A stretch of 64,000 nucleotides of DNA from Lolium rigidum (taxonomy: Eukaryota > Streptophyta > Magnoliopsida > Poales > Poaceae), in the NCBI RefSeq assembly GCF_022539505.1, contig NC_061514.1, forward strand, positions 338,255,090 through 338,319,089. The letters are read 5' to 3'. A program made the translations under genes and the position numbers. A model generated the notes under the pieces. That model did not search any database and was not told the DNA's origin. It saw only the letters and a program-made list of their open reading frames with translations. Within the stretch, counting starts at the first letter, position 1. Every line of letters starts with the position of its first letter. Positions 56,430 to 64,000 of this stretch are shown here, one piece after another.

Positions 56430-57026
56430 AATAATGAAGTATCTATTTGGTGAAGTCACTATAGAAGAATGAGTTAGTATATATTGTGTGAATAAAAGAG
56501 GCGGCGAAAGACAAAGAATTAGTAAATTTATGAAAAGAGAAGAGCGAATGATCCAACAATTTTTTCTGATGTAATGTAGAAGGTACTATTGAAACACTGC
56601 AGCAAAACGTTGTAATCCCAAATAAAAGAGACATATGAAGCTTTAGCGCGGCGATATGACGCATCCGTAGGGTGATCTTGGGGCAATCAACAAATGAAGG
56701 TAGTAACTTTTTTCGGAAAAAGTGGCGACAAATAATTAAGTATTTTTCCAAATAAAAGAGATGGGAAATAGTGAAGTATTTTTCTAGAATAAAAGAGGCG
56801 ATGAACAATGAAGTACCTTTTCCAAAGTTGTGGTGGAAAAAGATAGTAGTTTTCCAGCAGAGTTATTCATGAGGTGAATGCTCTTTTTTTTCTCGAATAA
56901 AAGAGAACATAAATAGTGGAGTACATCCCATAGGGTGATCGAATAAGGGAGAAATAATTTTCCGAATAAAAGAGGCGGTGAACAATAAAGTTATGTTTTC
57001 AAGTTTGTTTTGTTCACCGCCTCTTT
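56430..57026. repeat. Degenerate repeats built on GAATAAAAGAG words
   Basis: The word AATAAAAGAG recurs at about 56490, 56620, 56753, 56793, 56896 and 56966, each followed by a variable AACAATGAAGTATTTTTC-like tail at irregular 40-150 bp spacing. More copies lie beyond the hAT-like element (57585 and 57690). No transposon termini or ORF explain it. Confidence 0.55.
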
Positions 57027-57028
57027 TA
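56967..57028. repeat. 18-bp perfect hairpin
   Basis: TAAAAGAGGCGGTGAACA (56967-56984) is exactly reversed-complemented at 57011-57028, with a 26-nt loop. It lies at the left boundary of the GGGTA-rich element. Confidence 0.85.
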
Positions 57029-57533
57029 CCCACGGGTACGGGTACCTGTGGGTACCGTACCCGCATGGGCAGGGTATGGGTACACTTTTATGACCATGGG
57101 TAGTACCCATACCCTACCCGTTAAGTCATGGGTATGGCACGGGTATAGCTTTGTACCCACGGGTATACCCATACCCTGCCCGTTTATGGTCAATTTTTAT
57201 GTGACACGTCTACTTTTGTTGACTTATGAGTTACTATATGAGAATGGGATTTTTATATTTTTTAATTAGTATGTGCTCAACTACCTATTATTGAGTTGAG
57301 ATAATTCATTTTTTAATCTAACTTATTATCGATAAATGTAAATTTGCGAGAAACTTGTGTACAATTTAACCTACCCACCGGTACCCAATGGGTATGGGTA
57401 CCCGCCGGGTATGGGTATGGGTAAAGTTTTATACTCATGGGCATGGGTATGGGTAGAAGTTTGTACCCATCGACTATACGGGTATGGGTATGTTATTGCT
57501 CTACCCTGCCCAAACTCTGCCCATTGCCATCCT
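57027..57533. mobile_element. GGGTA-rich hAT-like non-autonomous element
   Basis: Clusters of GGGTAT/GGGTAC words on both strands near each end (57029-57185 and 57370-57500) flank an AT-rich centre with no ORF. The right end reads CTGCCCATTGCCATCCTTA, the terminal type I associate with grass hAT-like MITEs (reverse complement TAAGGATGGCAATGGGCAG). The matching left end is not intact, so the left boundary is approximate. Confidence 0.5.
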
Positions 57534-58880
57534 TAGAAAGAAGGGTGACTGTGAAGCAATCAATAGGTTGTAGTATTTTTCTCGAATTAAAGATAAGATG
57601 GAAAGTGGGAGTATTTTTTTCTGGGAAGTTCCTGTAGGAGAACCCCTCATGTGGCAATCAATAGAAGAACGAGCTACTAATATTTTTCTCGAATAAAAGA
57701 GATACAAAATAATGGAGTATTTTTCCCTGAAGTTGATGTACGAGAACCCCCAAAGATACTAAAAAAGGCTATTACTGTTGAAGAGTTGTTACCGAAGAAT
57801 TATAGCAAAAAATTTACGTGTCATGCGCTGGTAAGTTGAAAAACTACGGTCGAAGAATAAATGTTTACACTCAAAAAATTTATGGTGAAAAATTATTGTC
57901 GAAGAATTACGCATCTTTGAAAAATTACCATAGGGTAGAAGAATGCTAATTATCATTGAATAGTTTTGGTCGAAAAATTATTGTTAAAAAATTACTCTTC
58001 ATGCAGCGCCACAGAATAATTGTTACAACCAATAAATTGATATTGTAAAATTACTATCAAAGAACTATTAATTGTTCAAGAATTACTGTAGGTTAATTAA
58101 TTAGTATCAAAATTACCGTTGGTTAATGAAGAAGGCAGCTACAGAGTTGCGGCCGAAAATTTACCGCGGAGAAGTTATTATTCATGTAGCGCCGAAAGGG
58201 TTACACTTGGTAAAAAAATTACCGGTCAATAATTATTGTTGGGAAATGGTATAAAAATTACTATCGAAAAATTACCGCTAAAAATTACTATTGGAAATTA
58301 CTGCCATACCACACTGTACATGTGTGTTTACTGTACAAGGAAAATGGATGTTGTAGAATTACTATCGAAGAATTATTAATTATTTAAGAATTACCGTAGG
58401 GTAATTAATATCGGGAAATTAACTTTGGTTACTACTGTGGTGGTCAAAAAATTACCTGAGAAGTTATTGTTCATGTAGCGCTAAAAGTGTTGCGCATGGT
58501 TGAAAATTACCGGATGATAATTATTGTTAACGAATTACTACTGAAGAATGGTATCAAAATTTACTATCGAAAAATTACCACTAAAAAAACTATAATAACA
58601 CATGTGTGTTCGCTGTTTATGTGTGATATTCATTAGCACATCAACCGGTGTCTCATGCGCATAGTTGAAAAATTACCGGACAGTAATTATTGTTCACGAA
58701 TTACTTCTGAGAAATGGTATCAAACGTTACCATCAAATTATTAATTACTGCTAAAAAGTTGTAATAGCACACTGTCAATGTGTGTTTACTGTTTATGTGT
58801 ATTGTTCATTAGCATCAAATATGTCTTATGCGCCGAGAAGCTATGAAATCGTTCAACCCTAATATAAAGTAGTACGTGTG
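57534..58880. repeat. AT-rich higher-order degenerate repeat block (AAAATTACC/GAAGAATTA)
   Basis: Short words AAAAATTACC, GAAGAATTA and TAATTATTGTT alternate throughout. At a larger scale a unit of about 250-270 bp recurs at least three times (starting near 58160, 58465 and 58640). It shows in order TTATTGTTCATGTAGCGC / TCATGCGCATAG, AAAATTACCGG, TAATTATTGTT, AATGGTAT, TTACTATCGAAAAATTACC and GTGTGTTTACTGT. Units are diverged. No ORF and no recognised terminal repeats. Confidence 0.6.
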
Positions 58881-59884
58881 AACTCTAGTGACTACTCAAA
58901 ACTGGAAAAGTGGGATCTTCAAAATTTAAACATACATGATCCAGACTAGAACCATGGTAACAAAATTTGGTTGAAAGTGAGAACCACTGTTTGGTTGGGT
59001 GAAGAGTTATGGAAGCATAACTCATGACCATCAAGGTATAAATCATGGTGCTCAAAATCATCACACACGTGTGAAAATATAGTAGTGACTTAGTCAAAAT
59101 AAGAAATTCATGCCGGTCAAAATGTCAAAAGGGCGGCACACCGTGTAGACCTCAAAGGAGACCCAATGCTCATGAGGTGCAATAGGTGCTAGCCATCCAA
59201 GAATGATGACTGCCTCTAGCGTGCATGGCGCGCCACCATATCGAGCCCTTAGTGGGTTTTTGGTGGCACGACGTCTGCTGGTCTATGATCTGCATTCTGG
59301 CATGTGCGGCGACGCAAGTTTCTCATGATGTGGTTATCAGACGTGTGTCCATGTTCACATCAGGAATGTATGCGTGAGATGGTACCTGAGGTCTTTCACA
59401 TTGTGGTCCGCATTATCAAGGCTATGAGAAAAGGTTATGTTTGGCAAATGGAGGCCGCAACACAAGTTTACTTTAGTTTGGTGGTACTCCATCAAGTACC
59501 AAATCTCGAATTTTAAGGTGAAAACCTCAAGGTCCAATCTTTATTGGTTGTACCGAACAACGAACAATGTTGGTGATGATGCAACGTTATCTTGTTGAAA
59601 GTGTTCTCTAATACTTACTATGAAAACCCATAATCTGGCTTCAATGGTTGGATCAAGCAATGACGGCGAGGATGCGTCGTTACCTTTCAGAGGCTCTGCT
59701 TATGGAGAAATTTTCATGTAGTTCACGTGTTGCTCCCGCTGTGGTTGATGCTGAGGCTTGTTGATGCATGTCCGTTTGAGATGGCCGTCATGTCTTTTTT
59801 TTTTAAAGTATTTTGGTTGTGTGTAATTTACCAGAAAAACACCTTTGTGTCTCTCAGGTAGGCAGGATTACTAGGGATCCATAC
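58881..59884. other. Intergenic, nothing assigned
   Basis: Mixed composition with short frames (for example 59304-59516). No domain or terminal repeats recognised. Confidence 0.4.
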
Positions 59885-60275
59885 ATGGACAGATCACAGA
59901 CTGCTAGCTTAGAGCTTTGTCCCTGCCGCCGTCTTCCACCTCCAGCACAGCCGCCGCCGTGGCGTGTGGCCGCTTGTCAGATACAACGTCGACGATGGCA
60001 CACAGCTGGAGGACGCGCTAATTTTGTTCTCGGTTTACAACAGACCAACTGACCGGTCCCCATCATGACTCACGAACACAAAAGAAAATCCTCCTGTTTT
60101 CTGTGTGATCCCATTTCCGATCGATTCAGTTGGTCGGAATGTTCTAGCTCAGCTCAGCTGAATTAAGAAATCGATATGGAGACAGCTGCTGGAGCATGGA
60201 GCAGGCCATCTCTTCCGGCCATTTGGAGGTATGTCCTTGGAGGCAGGGAAAGCCTCCGTTGAATTGACAACGTTA
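59885..60275 (+). repeat. Peroxidase-upstream segment, copy 3
   Basis: Aligned with 55735-56200: CTGCCGCCGTCTTCCACCTC, CACAGCCGCCGCCGTGGCGT, CAGCTCAGCTGAATTAAGAAA and CGGCCATTTGGAGGTATGTCC. It ends about 245 bp upstream of the peroxidase ATG. Confidence 0.65.
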
Positions 60276-60406
60276 ACAAGCTCGAGCTCAACGTCTTGTT
60301 CGTCAATGGCTTGCTTCGTGCATACAGCTCGGTAACAAAACCATATAGAAGTTACGAACTTAAGTCATGCCGTGTCACTCTACACAATGCGATCGTAATA
60401 CCTACC

Positions 60407-60413
60407 TATAAAG
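60407..60413 (+). promoter_or_regulatory. TATA box of the peroxidase gene
   Basis: TATAAAG, 107 bp upstream of the ATG at 60520, a normal distance for a plant TATA box plus a leader of about 75 nt. Confidence 0.6.
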
Positions 60414-60519
60414 CGGGCTTCGTTATGACGAACACTTCATCCCACTCACGCTTGATCCATCGGTCTTTAGGTGATTAGCTCAGATAGCTCAATAGCACCA
60501 AGATTCTTGGTCAAGGGCT

Positions 60520-61604
60520 ATGGCTGCCAGTTTTGAGCTAGTGATCCTGGTCACATGCTCGTTGCTCCTAGCCGGGGCGTGCCGCGGCGCCCCCGATACC
60601 GAGCTGCAGGTCGGGTACTACCAGGACACGTGCCCTAAGGCGGAGGCCATCGTGAGGGCCGCCGTCAGCGACGCCGTCGCCGAGGACGCCGGCATCGGCG
60701 CTGGCCTCATCCGGCTACTCTTCCACGACTGCTTCGTTCAGGTATGCACACGCACACGCGTGACGCGGCAAACATTCCCGCAGTAGTTATAGTTGCATTG
60801 CTGAGTAGTTTGCTGATACGTACGTGTGTGTACTGTGGACAGGGCTGTGACGCGTCGGTGCTGCTGGACCCGACGAAGAAGAACCCTTTCCCGGAGAAGC
60901 TGGGCGCGCCCAACGTCCACAGCCTGCGTGGCTTCGAGGCGATCGACGCGGCCAAGTTCGCGCTGGAGGACGCCTGCCCCGGCGTCGTCTCCTGCGCCGA
61001 CGTCGTCGCCTTCGCAGCCCGCGACGCCTCCTACCTGCTCAGCGGTTACCGCGTCGACTTCGACATGCCGGCGGGCCGCTTCGACGGGCGGCGCTCAAAT
61101 GCCTCCGACACGGTCCCCTCCCTTCCGGCGCCGTCTGCAAACCTCGCCCAGCTCATCGACAACTTCGCCGCCAAGGGGCTGGACGCCGAAGACATGGTGG
61201 TGCTCTCCGGCGCGCACTCCGTCGGCCACGCGCGCTGCTCCTCCTTCGCTGGGGACCGACTCGGCGCCGGCGCTGACATCGACCCGTCGTTCGCGAGGTC
61301 GCTCCGGAGGCGGTGCAACGACACCAGCGAGGTAGAGGACCCGATGGTGAGCCAAGACCCGGTGACCCCGGCGGAGCTGGACGGCCAGTTCTACCGTAAC
61401 GTGTTGAAGGGTAGGGTGCTGTTGGCGTCGGACGCCGCGCTCATGGAGACCAAGGAGGCGGCGCGGATGGTGCGGGAGAGCGCGGGCGTCAGCGGTAGGT
61501 GGGAGAAGAAGTTCGGGCAGGCCATGGTGAAGATGGCCGGCATCGAGGTGAAGAAGGCCGGCCGACGCGGCGAGATCAGGACGAACTGCAGGCTCGTCAA
61601 CTAG
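60520..61604 (+). CDS. Class III (secretory) peroxidase, 2 exons, 327 aa
   Basis: Haem peroxidase of the plant secretory pathway; uses H2O2 to oxidise phenolics such as lignin precursors in the cell wall or vacuole. Exons 60520-60741 and 60843-61604 (stop TAG), one 101-bp GT-AG intron. Residues 1-23 form a signal peptide (LVILVTCSLLLAGACRG). The mature start LQVGYYQDTCPKAE is typical. Distal site RLLFHDCFVQ (Arg65, His69), then GCDASVLLD. Proximal haem ligand VLSGAHSVGHARC (His199). All eight conserved Cys are present (TCPKAE, HDC, GCD, ACPG, SCAD, ARC, RRC, TNC). DPVTPAELDGQFYRN and SDAAL complete the family pattern. A single intron, where many family members have three, is a normal variant. 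Intact. Substrate cannot be told from sequence. Confidence 0.95.
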
Positions 61605-61919
61605 ATGGAACTAATGATCGCTGGACAAGTCCTTCTACTTCTGCATCTCTCGCTCCATCATCCGTCCAGTTCATGTTCGACACTGTGCAGAATTAATTTC
61701 AATTTCATTTCTTTTCGTTCTTGTTGCGAGCTCGCTTTCTCGTTTGCTCATTTGTTGATTTGTCCATGCAAAAATGAATTAAATCTATTTTCTGTTGTTG
61801 TTGATGTCTTTTTCGAAGTCTAGTCACAGCATACGCCGAGGGTCGCATCATATATATTCCCTCATTATCACACAAAAAAATGTCACTTTGGAATTTGGAT
61901 AGTGAGGAAGTCTTCAAGA
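61605..61919 (+). other. 3' flank of the peroxidase gene
   Basis: AT-rich 3' UTR-like sequence with GAATTAAAT near 61775 as a possible polyadenylation element. No other feature. Confidence 0.4.
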
Positions 61920-62055
61920 TTTTACCATTTCACCATTATCACTATTTACTTGTCTGAAATTTGTTAAAATTTAGATGCATCTAGATATTATTTAATGTCT
62001 AGATACATCTAAAATTAGACAAATCACATACAACTTTTATGGAACGGGGGGGGGG
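61920..62055. mobile_element. Stowaway MITE remnant
   Basis: TTTAGATGCATCTAGATATT and GTCTAGATACATCTAAAATT flank a short loop, and ACTTTTATGGAACGGGGGG is a damaged Stowaway right end (consensus TTTATGGGACGGAGGGAG). The run of ten G suggests decay or slippage. Confidence 0.6.
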
Positions 62056-63073
62056 TATATTATATATAAAACAACAAAAAATATTAGATTATGAATACAT
62101 TTTCGAGAAACATCTAACCAATACTACGATTTATAAGCTTTCAATCTGAATATTTAAAACAATATCGACTGTCAAAGTTTAAAAGTTCTACTTAAGACAT
62201 ACCCATAATAACATCTATTTGAAGGACAATCTACCAAAGGAAAGAAGAATGCTCAAGTGCTTTCGCTTCTCCTTGAGGAGCAATCACGTTGCCAAACATC
62301 TTGCCGCGAAAGGAGGTCACTTGTAGTTTTACCGATTTTGAATATCGATATTATAATTATCCATGCTGAATTTATATGAGTATATACTACATATGTCGGA
62401 TCAGTTCACCCTAGCTAGATCATGTCCTTCAATAAGATGTTGCCTCATCGAAAGCTACCACATGCTAGGCAGTCGGAGATTCTGATTCCACTGAATTTCG
62501 GGAAGACGGACAAACCCAGTCTGCCAGTGCAAATTACTTGGATTGTGATGAGATGAATTGTGCATCTATGCTTTTTACAAATGTAATTGCCTCCAAATGT
62601 CAGGTGAGCAAAAGAGCGAGTAGAAAACGTGCAAATAGCTGCCAAAACCATGACATGTAACACACCACAAACCTCGATATGTTCAAGTGACAAAACAAAA
62701 CCTACAAATATATGTTCAGTCCTAAGGTTCATCAAATAATATATTTCCTTCGATACATGCTGTATAAGATGCACCTTCTAACAAATTTGAACTAGGAAAA
62801 CAAAAATCGCGGAATACATACCATCCTACTCATGCATTCCTTAAAACTTTCAAGAGCATGGATGCCGTAGTACCAAACATCCGTTTGGGTTGATAATTAA
62901 CTTTTGGTAGCAGAATTTTGCTCATGTCTATTGATGCTTCACCAGTTGATTTACTCAATATATTAATACCCTTCTTATGCTCCTTAATGGAGTAGCACTT
63001 CATAATAAACCGGGATGTTAAGACAGATCTCCAATACGGGAAGAAACTTCTCCTTGCCAATTTAAGCTCCCAT
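62056..63073. other. Intergenic, nothing assigned
   Basis: AT-rich with short frames on both strands (for example 62445-62774 and 62830-63060, minus). None shows a family motif I can name. Confidence 0.4.
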
Positions 63074-63455
63074 TGACAAAGGATTAACTTGTCAATGCCT
63101 ACAGATTGTAGACTAGGGTTTTGCTAGAAGTAGAGGGCAAGTAGATCTCGAAGGTTTAGGCGAAAAGTACTCGGCGATTATGAAAACTAGGGTTATGTTG
63201 ACAGTAGATTCGATCCCTTTTGTCCCTCGACTCCCCTTATATAGGAGGTGGAGCCGAGGGTTTCGTATTGTACAAGTTACGTAGTCCGGGATGGTTTCTA
63301 ACTCATCCCGCCAGATTACAAATAACACTTCCTATTACAACTCTATGTTTCCTTAATATATCTTGGGCTCCCGAATCTTCTTATTCTTCGGATGATGGGC
63401 CTTCAAGCAAATCCCGGTACCATCTATGGCAGGCCCATTTGGGATGCCTATGTCA
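63074..63455 (-). mobile_element. 3' LTR of a minus-strand Tat-like gypsy element leaving the window
   Basis: On the minus strand the LTR starts TGACATAGGCATCCC (at 63455) and ends CCTTTGTCA (at 63074), about 382 bp. It is preceded by CTCGGGGGCTAC, a polypurine tract often seen in grass Tat-type gypsy elements. A TATA-like TATATAAGG lies in it (minus strand, near 63238). The left flank gives no target duplication to compare because the 5' LTR lies beyond the window. Confidence 0.6.
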
Positions 63456-64000
63456 GTAGCCCCCGAGATTTTGCTTGAATCGTAGAGTCAAGGAAAATCT
63501 CGACTGTTTATTCGAGAGCTTTCATTTATACTTCTTCACATAAAATTCTATATTGTACAGGGATAATGGTAGTTGGGGCTAGTTCATCTGACGGATCGTG
63601 TACTAGTTAACCGCTCTAGTGGCAATCCGCAAAACCTACTTCAAGATCACGTCCCCGGACATGATCTCGGGATACCGGTGTAAACTTCGACGAGTGCCGC
63701 TTAAGGTCTTACCATTCCGTCGAGTCCCGACCAAATTTATCGGGTACCTAACGCGTCCGTTAGGATTTTTCTTCGTATCCGTTGATACGGATAAAAGTAG
63801 CAGAGCGCAGTCTTTGGCGATGCCACGCCCGGCAGAACGGATCCGGGGTCTTACCTTCGCATTTTGCGGCATTCAGAAATTGATCGCTACTTTGGCGTTC
63901 TGAGAATATATTGTCGAGTGCTTTTCGCCTTTGGAATAGCACATTTTATCGAGTCATATTTGATGACTTATTTTGTCTTCCCGATGGGAGTATATGTAGA
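63456..64000 (-). mobile_element. 3' internal region of the same gypsy element (partial)
   Basis: Non-coding sequence that follows the polypurine tract. It includes CCTAACGCGTCCGTTAGG and CGTATCCGTTGATACGG, two short palindromes about 37 bp apart. No pol domain is reached before the window ends. Confidence 0.5.

Noticed and set aside
60744..60842. Start of the open frame at 60744 as an alternative peroxidase start
   Set aside because: This part is the intron; the signal peptide and distal His lie in exon 1 starting at 60520.
60826..61335. 169-codon frame in another phase within the peroxidase
   Set aside because: Ser/Thr/Arg-rich out-of-frame shadow of the peroxidase second exon in GC-rich DNA.
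62445..63060. Minus-strand frames of 76-109 codons
   Set aside because: No recognised motif, AT-rich context and no splice-compatible neighbours.

Overview
This is nuclear DNA of a grass, most likely a Pooideae species (Triticeae, oat or ryegrass relatives). The evidence is spliced plant genes with GT-AG introns, GC-rich grass-type first exons, and a dense nest of Athila-type Ty3/gypsy elements, LINE relics, PIF/Harbinger, Stowaway and hAT-like elements and a Helitron. One 100-N assembly gap lies at 19640-19739. There is no prokaryotic, plasmid or CRISPR content.

Layout. Positions 1-8660 form a gene island. PRMT3 (-) and thymidylate kinase (+) diverge from a 255-bp shared promoter; eIF6 (-) lies tail-to-tail with the kinase, with a Stowaway MITE between them. 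Positions 8.7-36 kb are almost entirely transposons. From the left there is a gypsy LTR remnant, then a minus-strand Athila element (11731-16314) whose 5' LTR is cut by a Tat-like gypsy LTR (16315-17476), which is in turn cut by a plus-strand Athila LTR (17842-19443). After the gap comes a minus-strand Athila gag with its 5' LTR (19740-23081). To the right, a minus-strand LINE ORF1 (35464 down to 23082) is split into three pieces. One insertion is a gag-only chromovirus-like element (32678-34841, TSD ACGTG). The other is an Athila solo LTR (TSD TGCCT), which is itself split by a complete non-autonomous Athila element (24170-30838).

From 36.9 to 48 kb there is a PIF/Harbinger element with 38-bp perfect TIRs, a LINE relic, an intact pyroglutamyl-peptidase I gene (+, 40.7-44.0 kb), and an F-box fragment cut by a second Harbinger-like element carrying a NAM-associated-type ORF. 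A probable 6.07-kb non-autonomous Helitron (48423-54495) carries exon-like fragments. From 54.5 to 64 kb there are three diverged copies of a segment of which the last lies just upstream of an intact class III peroxidase gene (60520-61604, +), a LINE relic, a strange degenerate AT-rich repeat block (56.4-58.9 kb) interrupted by a GGGTA-rich hAT-like element, and a gypsy 3' LTR that runs out of the window.

The five intact genes (arginine methylation of ribosomal protein, dTTP synthesis, 60S ribosome maturation, pyroglutamyl peptide turnover, secreted peroxidase) are ordinary housekeeping or cell-wall genes and do not form one pathway, although PRMT3, eIF6 and TMPK fit growth and ribosome-related co-expression and share site-II/telo-box-like promoter motifs. 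I do not see a clearly new biological system. The most unusual items are the frame-traceable nest of insertions in the LINE, the non-Gag ORF and repeated polypurine-tract motif in the Athila family, the antisense ORF next to a Tat-like LTR, the Helitron cargo, and the 56.4-58.9 kb repeat block.
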